From NCBI RefSeq assembly GCF_025370935.1, contig NC_133473.1:8839809-8903808 (forward strand): DNA of 64,000 nt. The letters are read 5' to 3'. The stretch is from Choristoneura fumiferana (Eukaryota > Arthropoda > Insecta > Lepidoptera > Tortricidae). Shown one piece after another: positions 43,370 to 55,715 of this stretch; within the stretch, counting starts at the first letter, position 1, and each line of letters starts with the position of its first letter. Both the position numbers and the translations under genes were made by a program. Under the pieces are notes generated by a model, which was given only the letters and a program-made list of their open reading frames with translations, had not been told where the DNA came from and did no database searches.

Positions 43370-45285
43370 TAATAAGTTAGTTGACTGCGTATACAAATCA
43401 AACTTTTGATGCCCTATTTGCTTTGCCTCCGGCAGTTTTACAATTCAGTGCCTCATATGGACTAATAATGTATTGAAGCGTAGACAATGAACAAAAGGCA
43501 GCACTATACCTTTACACAACAATAATTTCCGGTTCCGGAAACATCGCAAATCTTATTTGTTTCAAGGATCCGAAATCATTCACGATATTCAGTGAGCACG
43601 CTCTCCGTTTACGCCTTGCGCATCTAGTTCGCCAGCCCCCGTGTAGGTGTCGTTAAGGGATTCGCTTTAAATAGCTGCTAGTTATTGTTTGATGGTTTTT
43701 GTCCCAACTCTCGTGCGCGCTCCGCTGACTCCGCTCAATGCCGCCTTCAGGAAATACGATTTTAACAGCGAAAACATCGGAATTACAAGTCATTGCTATC
43801 CACTCCGCTGCCTCCGGGCAAAAGGATGTTGTTGTCAAACCCCCTTACCCTTTCATTTATAGGTATGGTTGGAAAGATAATAAAAAATAAACAAAGCCTA
43901 TTTCGTAAGAATTTTTATTGTGTTTATATCTAAGTATACTTTTTTGGTCACAATCGATTTCTAAAGGCTCAATGACAGTTTTCACAATGAACGAGTTAAA
44001 CATGTGTGTCATGTGTTAGCTTGGGATGAAGTATTTGATTAAAAAGTATCAAACAAGACGGTGCTCGTTTGTAATTTGTGTGTGATTATAACGTGTGATA
44101 CAAATATCTATAATGGAATTTCAATTAAGGTTAATCGACATTCGGAAAGGCTGCAAATAAGAGCGATGGCGAGTTGTATGGCAGCGCCGCGAAGGCTCGC
44201 AGCAGGTACGGCCGTATGGCGCGATCGGCCCTTCATAATTTACAAAAAGAGCCATTTATTAAAATAGAGCCCTTAGTAATTACTGGGCCTCCATTCCGAC
44301 ATATTCGCTACCTGCCGACAATTTGCCATTCGGCCCTTTGTCTGGCGGCGTGGCGCCCTAAAGGGTTCTAATTTTAAATGCAGCGTGTAACTATTCGCCC
44401 TTTATTCGTAAATTTCTCTTTCGCAGTGGTTAACCGGCTCGCTGGACGCAATATGGCGTAGTTTTTTTTGTCAAGGCAAGGGTAAGCAATTAATTGGATA
44501 CAACATTGGCTTTGTTCAGTTTTTGCGGTTACCGTTCAATATGATTGTTGCGCGGTTATTAACAATTATAATGGTGGTCAAGATCGCGCGGCTGCTTGAG
44601 TTTCGCCGCAATTTATTCCGGAGACATAAAACTGTTTGTTCGGTCGGTAGGACGTTATGAATTTGGGAATTGAGTGGTTGTAATGTTGTCGTATAATATT
44701 ACACGGTCGAGAGCGTCCAGGCGCGCGAGGAGCGGCGCAAACAGCCGCAGTGTCCATCTCGCAGTTTGTCCGCAAACACGGATCGAATGAATATAGACAA
44801 ACGTGTTTGCGGCTGCAGATCGCGTTACAACAACTAATATTGTTGTTTATTTATAGCAGTGGCGGGCATGCGCGCCCCGCGGCCTAATGTGATGCAGTCG
44901 CCATGGCGACGCTGCAACCCCCACACATGAGAGACCATAAAAAAACAAAAAAGGGAAAACAGAAAACTCACTCGACTTCACCCCGGTTCCTGTCGACGCG
45001 AATGTCCGAGAGTTCCCTTCTTTCAAACATAATTTATGGTCTAGAGGAAATAAAACATAAAAAATAGAAAAGGAAAAACGACGGCACGCACGATAAAAAA
45101 GCTCGTCGTAAAAGTGCGAGCGGGGTGCCGGGGCTCCCCCTCCGCCGGGCGTAACCCTTCCGCTGCCGCCCTCGCCCTCCCGCGCCCGCCGTACTAAAGG
45201 GTTAGGGCGACTAACCCTCGCAGACCTATGTACGCTTACATCTATGTAGAGACAAGACGAATCGCTGAAAGATTCGGTAAATAAC
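43370..45285. promoter_or_regulatory. Probable constrained non-coding block (in both copies)
   Basis: Between copies A and B I count only about ten differences over roughly 1.9 kb here. The flanks have dozens, with many indels. The block contains GC-rich non-repetitive segments such as 44155-44370 and 44850-45200, ATTA-core homeodomain-type words, and no open frame with coding character. A developmental enhancer cluster or a non-coding RNA exon would fit. The function is inference. Confidence 0.45.
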
Positions 45286-46619
45286 CACCCACAGATAATA
45301 ATGATACGGTTTATGTTACTGTTGGTTGTAATTTTATTAGGTACGGTATTTTATACGTTTTTCCAAGAGGATGTAGGTAAAGTATTGTGGCCTCACCAAA
45401 AAATAGGTACTAAAACACATTTTAGACTAGACATGCCTAAAATGACAGGTTACTATGATATGACATATATGTATTAAACATACCTACGTTTAACGGTGGT
45501 CTGTTTTTGTGGTACGGTAGCAGGATATACCTACTGCACTTGTAACTTTTTGTTTCCTTTAGTTTTTTCTTCCAATATGTGAGGTAAAATGTAACGTTGC
45601 ATGAGTACCTTTATATACCAATGTTTACCAACCAAACAATGCAAACTACGAATATATAGCATAAAGGGATAAAAAGCAGTAGGTAACATACGTAATCCCA
45701 AGAGAGACATCGCATCGGCTCGGGCCGATAGTCGGGATGATGGCGCGGAGTCCGGCGTAATGAGAGTTTGATGTAAATGCGTCTCGTGGCGAGAGGCGGG
45801 CGAGTGAGGCGAGTGCGGCGAGCGAGCCGAGTAGGTGACGAGGCGAGCGCGCCCTTGCGGTCACCCGGCGCGGCGACCATCCGTCTCGACTCGGCCCTCG
45901 ATGGAATCAGGGTTGATACTGCGACGAATTTTCAAGAAAAATAAACGGATATCTTTTTTCTACGTTAACTTAGAAATTTCATTTTTTCATAGGTTCAATT
46001 GACTAGTCTTGAGTAGGTAGGTTTATGGTTTTCATTTCAAGTTGGTATCTCGACTCGATGCATTCCCGAGACAGACCGAATGACGGACGGACGGACAACA
46101 AAGTGATCCTATAAGGGTTTCGTTTGATCCTTTTGAGGCACGGAACGCTATAAATCAACTGTAATGTTCCAATTTTGTCTTATTGCATTTGTAACTGTGT
46201 ATAGGTATGACCAAAACAAAAAACATAGAAACAAGAAAAAATCTGTAGACACATTTTACTTACGGAAATGTATACGCCCAAAATAGGGTTCTGTAGCCAT
46301 TACGAAAAAAATAAGTACCTAATATTTTTCTAATAATTTCGTATTTTATACGGAATCTTCCACGTTTAGGTATATTTTATACCTTCTTAAAACTACTAAT
46401 AATTCTCAAGCAAACTTAGCCGTTATAGTTTTCCTTGAAAGTTTGATAAATTTACTACCATTCTGAATTTTTTCAAAATTTTCCACCCATCGGTTTAGAT
46501 TATAGAGGGGGGGGGGACGCTCGATTTTAATGAAAGTTTGCACTTTAAAGTTGAATATTTTGCATTTTTTATTGTACCATTTTGTCGGCATAGTTTACAT
46601 ACAAATTCTTGCAAAATAC

Positions 46620-46755
46620 AGCTTTCTAGCATTGATAGGCCCTGAGCAAAGCCGCGGACGGACGGACAGACAGACAGACAGGCAGACAGACAGACAGACA
46701 TGGCGAAACTATAAGGGTTCCATTTTTGCCATTTTGGCTCCGGAACCCTAAAAAT
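46620..46755 (-). repeat. gggttccgtac-family fragment, with (GACA)n
   Basis: 'ggacggacagacagacag', 'ctataagggttccatttttg' and 'ggctccggaaccctaaaaa' are the inverted form of the repeat at 3403. Another degenerate piece lies at about 46076-46155. Equivalents in copy B are at 63340-63452 and 62795-62870. Confidence 0.6.
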
Positions 46756-47217
46756 TAGTGTTTTATTCTCGGTTAGTCACTAACTGCGTTTAGTTTAAAA
46801 ATGTTACAAACATATAAATGGCCTGTGCTGACTTTATTAAGTTAAATTGAAAAAAAAACTGATTACTTTATGCTTCTGCTACTTAATTCTTTTTGTCAGT
46901 GGTCAAGTTCAATTCTTCAGCCCTAGCGCTGCGTCGCTCGCACCCTCCGCAGGACCACATACAAATATGTAGTTAAGTTTGGACTTTCTCTCAGGAGTGG
47001 GGACTTGTCGATAAGTTTTAGAAAAAGGTTGTCTCCATTTATGCCGTCAGGCGTCTGTCTTAGACTTAAAACATTCAACGTGACAGGATTTCACAACTAA
47101 ACGGGCAACTTGTGCAAAAGATTTACTTTCACATTAATGGAGCTGTGAAGAGTACCGTATTTAATAGGAACGGTAGACCCACCAATAAATAAAACCACTG
47201 TTCTTACTCTACGTATA

Positions 47218-47620
47218 AAACACTAGCTGTTACCCGCGACTCCGTCCGCGCAGAATTCGTTTATCGTTATCCCGCGGGAACTATGCAATTTTCCGGGATA
47301 ATAACTATCCTATGTTCTTCTCCGGGACTCAAACTATCTGTAGGTACACTAAATTTCATCTAAATAGGTTCAGTGGTGTAGACGTGCTGAAGTAACAAAT
47401 AAACAGGTGGTAGGACCTTGTGCAAGGTCCGCCCGCATTGCTCGCATATCCTGCCGTGAAATAGCAGTGCACTGCACTTTTGTGTTTCGGCGTGTAGAGT
47501 AAGACAGCCGGTGAAATTACTGGCACTTGCAAGGTATCCCATCTTAGGTCTCTAGGTTAGCAACGCAAATCAAACAGACTTACAAACTTTTGCATTAATA
47601 ATATTAGTGGGAAAGCGGGA
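47218..47620 (-). mobile_element. Helitron-like element split by another repeat
   Basis: The outer parts are 'cactagctgttacccgcgac' through 'aagtaacaaataaacag' and 'aaatcaaacagacttacaaa' through 'ttaataatattagtggg', the inverted Helitron-like family. Between them, about 47407-47563, sits a second repeat beginning 'gtggtaggaccttgtgcaag'. Near-identical 'aaat(c)aaacag' on both sides looks like its target-site duplication. Confidence 0.6.
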
Positions 47621-47914
47621 ATTAATGTAAGATGTGAACCGTTCGCATGATGATTTTTTACTTTATTTCTCCCCACTGTCCGCCGGCCGTGCCGCTCTGC
47701 TTTTTGGCAAACTTATTTATTGGCGATTTCTCCACCCTCAGTTGGAGGAAAATTCGCGTCATGTTAATATCCTGTGGGCAACGCGATCACCCGATTTTTG
47801 CGAGAGCCGCGCCAATACCCCTGCCCGGTTGATATAACCAACTAATCTTCACTCCACTGAAATAAATTTGTTATATGTAGGTAATAAGTAAAGTTGTAAT
47901 AAAATAACTAAATT
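47621..47914. other. Non-repetitive segment, possibly regulatory
   Basis: 47640-47835 is balanced in composition, has no recognised repeat and no coding signal. It resembles in texture the constrained block upstream. Its copy B partner would lie outside the window. Confidence 0.3.
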
Positions 47915-48225
47915 ATGGTTGCTTAGTGGTTTGACTTATGGCTTCTCAAGCACCAGATCGTGGGTTTCGAGTCTCGGCTCGTACTTCTGAGCTATTCGGA
48001 ATTTGTGTGCGAAATTACAATTGAGACTTACCTCCTAAGTATGACACTATGAGGTATATAGTGTAAAAACATTGTGAGAAATATTGCATAGGTAGATACA
48101 CCTACGAAGAATTCAATAATGTGTGTTCTTCCAATTTGCGTTGAGTCCACGTGGGAACTGTGCTCAGGCCCTCTTGTTCTGAGGGGAGGCCTCCGCCCAG
48201 ACGTGTAGTAGACGTGCGTTTAAAG
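47915..48225 (+). mobile_element. tRNA-headed SINE, near full length
   Basis: The head 'ggttgcttagtggtttgact' and 'gatcgtgggtttcgagtctc' (B-box-like) is followed by 'cgaaattacaattgagactt'. The end 'ctcaggccctcttgttctga' and 'ggggaggcctccgcccag' matches the tail family at 11985 and 36245. Confidence 0.65.
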
Positions 48226-49686
48226 TAGATAGGTAGGCGTCCTTGGAATTTAGCATAAGCCAATAAATTTGACTGTGATAAAGTTTTCGTTACCTACTAT
48301 ACATTTGAAAGGGCCACTTGACCGAACTAATAATAAGAAGAACATAAATGTATCATGCGTAATCTTTCACCACGGATGTCGCTACTTTTTCACCTCTCCT
48401 GTTGTCAATGAGCACACGTTTAAATGGGTTTTAATATCTACTTAGAATTTTAATAAATCACGGTGCACATCAATAAAATTTAAACCTTTTTGAATCATTA
48501 TGATCTCTGATAACTCATTCTATCGAGCAATTAACTTCATTATTGTTTGAGCTGGGAAATACACACATGTGGCTTTTAAGCTAAACCGTGGTCGCGTTTC
48601 TAACTCGCATAATTTTTAGGGTTCCGTAGTCAACTAGGAACCCTTATAGTTTCTTTTTTACTTCTTTTTATTATTACTCATAGTTCTGTGGGTTCTATGA
48701 ATGATCAGGTAGGATGTTGTAATGTGTTGTGGAGTATTTCATACGATGTACTCGTAGATATTTAAGTAGGTAAAGATATAATAATATTCATATTCATATT
48801 TATTCATTCAAATTCATGCTCATAATCAGAGGGCGTCTTTAATGACACATGAAAATTGTTGTCTGTGCTAAAGAAAACCATAACTGTTAGGGCAGAAGTA
48901 CCGTTTCTCGCCACTGTACCGTTTATGGCCAATTATTATTTAAATATATGTTTAAAATAAATTTATAGTAATAATGTTTAATGTTTATTTGGGCATAAAC
49001 GGTACAATATAAAAAATAACCTTAAGAAAATAAGACTTAAACGAAACATAGACCAGCAAATGTGCCACTATTAAATTATACAGTCGAGCATATGAGCAAT
49101 TAAACAATAATTTAGTTGAACAAAACGAAACTAATGTAATAATACAAACTTTATTCGTTTCAGAGTAAGCTTTTGAAATCTCACTAAACATATTTTTTTA
49201 ATACTATAACTTTTTATATATAACTTCAAAATGTCAACTGGCCAAAAACGGTGCTCAGGTAGCCAAAAACGGTACATCTTCTACCCTATTTTATTGTATC
49301 TAAATGACTTATCTTGAATGAGCAGTCTATCTAGATATTTTCAAACTCAAATTAGTAGACACTTTTGAATTAGTAGGTATCTGTGGTAGGTATCTAACCC
49401 TCAAAATAATACCATTGTTTGTTTTCTTAGCAAATAAGCTGGGTATGTGGAGAACGATAGCAACAATAACAAATACTTACCTACCTAGTTACCTACAGCT
49501 ACACGCTATATGTGTAATTTAATAGTAATAGGTTTTAGAATCAAACCAGAATCTTTATGGGCTCGTCTTATCCAGCTCGTTCTCTCCTGTTTATGGTAAA
49601 TCAATAGATTAATAATATGATTTACGGTAGGTAGTCCGTTACATTACAATAGACTCGTGATGTGTTCTTGGCAGCACCGGCCAGCG
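48226..49686. other. AT-rich intergenic DNA
   Basis: A scrap of the gggttccgtac family lies at about 48617-48655. Segments 48900-48920, 49005 and 49240-49275 repeat 'accgtttttggcc'/'aacggtac' words in both orientations, perhaps a decayed TIR element of about 370 bp. Nothing else recognised. Confidence 0.35.
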
Positions 49687-49806
49687 TATAAATAACGACC
49701 GCCTTTTATGCGGAGGGCTCCCGACGAGCTCCTTCAACTCCACTTATTTAAATTCCCATTTTTGTTACAAATTTACATTAGATTCCACACAAGCCAAGAT
49801 GTCAAG
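49687..49806 (+). promoter_or_regulatory. Possible TATA promoter with short first coding exon
   Basis: TATAAATA at 49687-49694 is followed, about 30 bp on, by a plausible start region (near 49718-49725). An ATG at 49799 (context 'gccaagATG') encodes only ATGTCAAG before a consensus GTATGT donor at 49807. A very short first coding exon after a TATA box is common in insect secreted-protein and cuticle genes. No second exon is visible before the gap, so this stays a candidate. Confidence 0.3.
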
Positions 49807-52111
49807 GTATGTACGGCAGGGCGCCGTCGTGTCCCTTCTCGTGTAGTAAATTGGGGGTCACACAAAAACCGTTGGTCCCGGAGCCATAACGTCCAGCCGC
49901 TCGCCCGTGACGGTGAAAAACTGCGACGGCTCAACTTTTTTTATCTTTTGATGTCCGTTCGATGCGAATAACAATTCGCAATGTATTTTTTTCGACAATG
50001 TATCGATCGCTGTCTACTAACCGGTGCACTGGATGGTTTAAAATTTTGTAAAAAAAGTAAAATTACGAGGGGACGATTATAAACACATGCGCCAGCGCGT
50101 CAAATCTTCAGCCGGCGCGCGCGTCGTTCGGAGACGCATTATGGGTTTTTTAAATCGACAGTAGCACGGGGGAAAAGTACTTTTTTAAAAATAAATTCGC
50201 TTTTTTAGGTTAAAAACATGTCCCCGTCCCCACAGTCGAGTCCAATTGTTGCGTGTCGGATGAGCACGAGTTCAATTTTATATCGGGAAGGGATTTTTTA
50301 GTGCGTATTACGTGACACGCGGCGCCGCGGGGCGCGGGCACGTCTCGGCACACGACAAAACCCTTCTGCGTCGTCTCAGCCGTCGCCGCGGGCGCCAACA
50401 ACAGTCAACAGCCATTGGCCACAGATAGTTGCTGTGCAAGGGTTATGCTTCCACAATTCGGGCAGGATTCTTTGTATGTAGGTAGGTATATACTCATACT
50501 CTTTTATTGGTAATATCGTTTTGTTATACTTACATGTGTTTGCCTATAGACTCTTAAGTCCTCAGAACAATAAAAATGTAGGTATTTATGGTTTTCGTCA
50601 ATAAACAATGAATAAGAGGTGACCATGTTAATGTTGCGTAAATAAATAGTTACATATTTATTTATGAATTGACGAACTAGGTAGCCGATCTTAGATACAT
50701 ATAAATACATATTAAAATTACAAAAAGCACTCTGAAGGGATATGGGTATTTATTTCCATTGACTTGCATAATATGGCTCTTACTCGTTGTGCATGTTATT
50801 AATTCAATACGTATAGTGAAGTGAGTGTGGGTGGCTATGTATTTTTTCTTTACCTAAACATGTGATATGTTTAGGTACACTACGTTTGTAAAGACTAATA
50901 CTTAGGACCCCGCGTTTCAATGACGCAAAAGACAGAATCCGATCGCATTTGATAAAGTGGTCATATTTCTATTTCTTTTATTGGCCGCTTCTTACACCGG
51001 CACACAAATGGGTAGGTACGTTTACCTACTTTCACCGGGCACTATTAACCGACAAACATTATTCGAGGAAAATATTTGAAAGCATAATGTTTAAGCCTAA
51101 AAGGTTACGCAAGTACGCGAGGAGGCTGGCGGAGGGCGACACCGAAAGAGGTGAACAAGTCACAACTACTTTTTACTCCCTTCGCGGGGAGGGCCCTCCC
51201 TACACACGCGCAGGGAGGGTCTCCAGAGATGAAAGTTCTGTGGGGTTAACGGAACCTACACATACACATGTGAGACAAACAAACGTGCGCAGTTAGATAC
51301 CTAATTCTAACTTTAATTGTGTCTTTTCAATCAATACCCTCTTAGATACTGATACCGCCTCCGCCAGTTCTGTTGTAATCAACATTTCGTGTTTGTTTTA
51401 ACGACTTTATTTTTCCTGTTTCGAGTACCTATAAGAGCTTTTGTTTATTTCATTACAAAATAAATTTCATTTCTAAAATGTGGGCTACATGACTGTGAAG
51501 AATTTTCAAGAATTCTGTTAAGTAAAATCTAAAAATAGCTTTTAATTACTTAAGTTAGTACTACATAACTAAAGTAAAGACGCAGTAAAATAAGAAAATA
51601 CCTACTGTAAAATTATCGAGATAATTGTTATTTACTTCTTCGTAATTATTTTCTTACATTATTTATTAAATAGGAAGTGAGTTACTAGTTACATAATAAC
51701 TAGTATTTTTAATTATGTGTCAATTGATGTTATGGACTCGCTAAGTCTAAGATGTTCATACGTGCGAACAGTTGCGGACGCATCTCTCGGCACCCCTCAT
51801 GTCCCTTTGGCAAAAAGCGGACAATTGCATGCGAGCGCTTTGCTTTGCATAATCAATAGCCGCCATTGTAAAGGGCTGTTATTCTTGGGGGAAATAAATA
51901 AACGGGTAGGCACATGATGTACTGGATACATACATAGAGGTTTGTCCGGCGTATACTTGCGATATACTGCCACGCTGAGTACGCGTGGAATCATTTGTTT
52001 TTCTACAAGGAGTGAAGAACATTTTCTTTACTTGTGTATGTTTCATAAGAAAAATTAGAGTTTTAAGCTACACAAATAGATTAATAGATAAATTATAAAC
52101 TAGAGTTTACC
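49807..52111. other. Region up to the assembly gap
   Basis: GC-rich non-repetitive stretches lie at 50080-50130 and 50215-50410. A frame at 50949-51296 has no recognised domain. The rest is AT-rich. The sequence stops at the N run in ordinary unique-looking DNA. Confidence 0.35.
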
Positions 52112-52211
52112 NNNNNNNNNNNNNNNNNNNNNNNNNNNNNNNNNNNNNNNNNNNNNNNNNNNNNNNNNNNNNNNNNNNNNNNNNNNNNNNNNNNNNNNNN
52201 NNNNNNNNNNN
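52112..52211. other. Assembly gap of exactly 100 N
   Basis: One hundred Ns, the conventional size for a scaffold join of unknown length. The right side begins directly in the LINE poly-T tract. The true distance and even the adjacency are therefore unproven. Confidence 0.99.
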
Positions 52212-52244
<33 letters not shown>

Positions 52245-52559
52245 TTTTCCCGGGGGAAATCTGCCACAAGATACCCCATCATCACGGGGAGGCGATGAGG
52301 TTATGTGGGTTTTTTACCCACTAAAACCCCGGGATGTTCCTTCCTCGCCGCCCTGCCAGCGACGCAGCGGTACAACGGAATAACCCGCTACATCGCCAGG
52401 AGGCGGTTATCCGTTTCCGGATTCATCTTCTAGGGGAGCCATTCTTGAACCCCCTTTCCCACCAATGGCATGCTAGGAACATTTGGCACGCCATTCTCCT
52501 CGAGGACCTTGCACTTGCGGGTCACGGACGTCCCCGTGTCCGTGGCCTGAGGTCCTTAA

Positions 52560-55500
52560 TTAAGGTGGGAGCTGGCGATCTTGGGCGATACGCCGGCGCC
52601 CAGCTCTCTTGCGGCGCACAGGGTCTGCTAGCGAGTTAGCCTCCCTGGCCCGCTCGGCGCTTTCCTTTTGTGACATCACTTCCTCACAGAAGAAAATCGC
52701 CGCTCTCCACGCATCCTCGCATTTGGTCATTCCATGAACCAGGGATGTTAAAGACAAATTGGGCCCACGACCCAGCAAGATCTTGTCTCTCGATTGCCCA
52801 AGCTGGGCACACTTCTAGTGTATGTTGGGCAGTGTCTTCGGTACAACCACACTCATGGCACACTGGAGTTGGCTCTCCTCGCGATCTTATACAGGTACCT
52901 CCCGAAGCATCCATGCCCCGAGAGGACCTGTGTTAGCCGGAATGTCAGTGCGCCATGCTCTCTCTCCAGCCAGTCCCTAAGCACAGGGCGGATAGCCTCC
53001 ACTGTACGTATACCTGCAGTCGGGTGCTCCAGTCTGGTCCGCCAAGTGTCTACCGCAGCTTGGAACAGCTCCTTCCTCTTTGCATCCACCTCCCGTGGCG
53101 CCGGCCAGTGGTCCCGAGACCGCGCTTCCTCGCGCCAACGATACACAGCAGCGAGGGCCTTCGCATCAAGGTCCCAGGGCAGAGAACCAGCCAGCACACA
53201 AGCCGCTTCTCCGGATATTGTTCGATATCCGCGGGACACCCTGACAGCCAGTACCCGCTGTGGCTTACGCAATAGAGCAATTTGCTGGTTGTGCAGGGTG
53301 TCAGCCCATATAGGAGCACCGTAAAGAGCCATTGAGCGTACGACTCCCATGTACAGTCGCCGACATAAAGACGTGGGTCCCCCTAGGTTAGGAAGAAGAC
53401 GTCCCAGGGCTGCAGCAGTAGCTAGAAGTTTTGGCGCCAACTGTGTTAAGTGTGGTCGGAAGCTCCAACGGCTGTCCAACACGATTCCCAGGTATTTCAT
53501 CGTGGGCGCGACGGCAATGTTGGAACCTCCGACCACAATGTGTGCACCGACTGGGGGTGCTTTTCGGGGTCTGTGGAAGCAGATCGCTTCGGATTTGTGT
53601 AGTGCAACCTCCAGCCCGAGCTTTCGTATCCGGTTTACTATTTGTGCAACCCCTGTCGTGGCCAAAATCGCTGCCTCACTAAAGTTGGTGCCGCGGCAGT
53701 TACCAGGGTATCATCAGCGTAGCAAGCTATATTGACGCCCAGTGAACGTTGCCCCCGCAGCACCCAGTCGTATCCTATGTTCCACAGGAGTGGCCCCAAG
53801 ACCGACCCCTGCGGAACCCCACACGCCATCTCCCGTTGTCTCCACCTATCTTGCCCGGGAAGACTACATACCTTTCTGAAAGGTAGGCCCTCACTATGCG
53901 GCATAGATATGGGGGAGCTCTGTGGAAACCAAGGGCTTCGTGGATTGTTTCCCAAGGCAAAGTATTGAAGGCGTTGACAATGTCCAAGGACACCGCCAAC
54001 AATACCTCACCCTGGGAGACTGCCTCCTCTGCCAAACTCTTAACCCTTAAGATGGCGTCTACCGTTGACCGGCCACACCGGAACCCATATTGACAGTCTG
54101 CCAGATCGGGTCCTTCGTCAGTCATGTGCTTAACGAGACGCGAAGCGATGATCCGCTCAAAGAGTTTCCCCACCTCATCAAGCAGAACTATAGGTCGATA
54201 GGCGGAGGGTGAGTCCGCTGGTCGCCCCTCCTTTTGTAGCAGGACTAATCTGCCTATTTTCCACCTTTTGGGAAACTGGCCTTCCCGTAAGCACGAGGTG
54301 AAGAGCGCTCTCAGTCTGGCTCGAGCGCTTCTAGGGCCAAGAACCACGCGCGCCCCGGGATTCCATCTGGTCCTGGAGCCGTATTCCGTGCCTTCATTTT
54401 CAACATAGCTGTTCTCATCTCGGCTTCCGTTACGGCTGGTATCTCCACTTCTGCGTCTATTGTCGATGGTATTGCCATGAATGGCGGACGATGTTCTCTT
54501 TGACGCGGAAACAGAGTATCAACCACTTGCTCCAGAAATTGCGGTTGGAGAGTCTGTGTCAAAGGGGAGCCCAAGGGCGCAACTTAGCCCTCACAAGTTT
54601 GTAGGGCCTACCCCAAGGATCAGCGTTCAAGGTATCCAGGAACTCTTTCCTGGACACCTCAATCGCTTTCCCTATCGCCACTTTTAGCGTCTTTTTTGCC
54701 GCTTTGTAAAACTCATAAAGCCGAGCCTCTGCCTCTTCGTCCCTATTCTGGCGTAACCGCCTCTGACGTTGGTACCTTCGGCGAGCAATTACGCACTGAG
54801 TACGCAATTCAGATAGCTCTGCCGACCACCAATAGACCTGACGTTTAGGCATCATCGGTTTTGCCCGAGGCATTGCTGCATCACATACATGTGACATAGC
54901 CTCTCGGAACCATTCTGCTTCTTGTTCCACCTCCATATCTTCGCCTGGTGCTGGCAGCCAGGCTTGAACTGTAGCAGCTTCACTCAGGAGCTCCCGATCT
55001 ATTTGTTTCAAAGCCCAACGCGGGCCATCCTCGATTGAGCCACTTTCTGCTGTAGTAGCTTGGACTGTTGGCAACGCAGTAACGTCGTAACGGATGTACC
55101 GGTGATCAGACAAAGTCTCTACATTGACCATTACTTGCCAATCTCGAATACGACTTGCTAGTGCGGCGCTTGCAAACGTCACATCTACTATGGAACCACC
55201 TTGTTGTCGCACGCACGTTTCTGAATTACCTTGGTTTAGTACCATTAGACCCGAAACAACTACCCACTCCAACAGCACGTCTCCCCGCACATCCGTTCTT
55301 GGGCATCCCCATGCCACCGACTTAGCATTGAGATCTCCTGCTACTACGACGGGATTGGGGTGTGTCTGGGTGATTAGAGCTTCCAATTCAGATAGAAATT
55401 GCTCAAATTCAGCCAGGCTTCTATTGGGTGAGAAGTAAACCGCAATTATTGTTATACCACCGCAAAGAGCTGACAAGAAACCATGCCCCCTTGTAATTCG

Positions 55501-55713
55501 CTCTAAGGGAGGGCAGCCTACCACCTGGCGTGCTATTATCGCCACAAGGCCGTCTAGGTCCCCAATCCAGTCATTACGAGAAGGAGGAACCCAGTACGGC
55601 TCCGATAATACCGCTATTTGTATTGACCATTGCGCCAGGCTTTGAAACAAAAGATCTTGGGCTTTAGCGCAGTGATTTAGATTCACCTGTAGACATTTAA
55701 GTTGTACGGCCAT
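52560..55713 (-). pseudogene. LINE ORF2: endonuclease / reverse transcriptase, frame-shifted as assembled
   Basis: ATG at 55713 opens MAVQLKCLQVNLNHCAKAQD, the typical R1-clade APE start. The endonuclease motifs GDLNAKSVAWG and LSDHRYI are intact down to 54559. Reverse transcriptase follows with KARNTAPGPDGIPG, AYRPIVLLDEVGK, YGFRCGRSTVDAI, GVPQGSVLGPLLWN and the catalytic YADD (codons at 53721-53710). The C-terminal zinc knuckle CHECG...H....C is at about 52860-52807. The reading frame changes about six times, near 54570, 54340, 53835, 53675, 52880 and 52765, and the final frame ends at 52560. No large piece is missing. Either the element is recently dead or these are indel errors near a contig end. 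Confidence 0.88.
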
Positions 55714-55715
55714 AT

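Larger units (their letters stand above)
41726..47291. repeat. Copy A of a direct duplication of at least 5.5 kb
   Basis: From 'atgagagcggagagcctgcc' at 41726 the sequence matches 58450-64000 in the same order and orientation. The offset moves between about 16724 and 16709 through small indels. Identity looks like roughly 97-98 percent by eye, uneven along the length. The homology is still running when the window ends, so the true extent is longer. Copy A has about 83 bp near 46530-46612 that B lacks. B has extra sequence near 62985-63060. Confidence 0.95.

Noticed and set aside
48900..49275. TIR transposon suggested by 'accgtttttggcc'-type words
   Set aside because: The repeated words are short and scattered and no clear ends or arms could be drawn, so it is mentioned only as a possibility.
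50949..51296. 115-aa plus-strand open frame before the gap
   Set aside because: The starting codon is not ATG in the stated frame, composition is AT-rich then basic, and no family is recognised.
52794..53735. Long plus-strand frames opposite the LINE (up to 176 aa)
   Set aside because: These are antisense shadows of the GC-rich ORF2 coding sequence.
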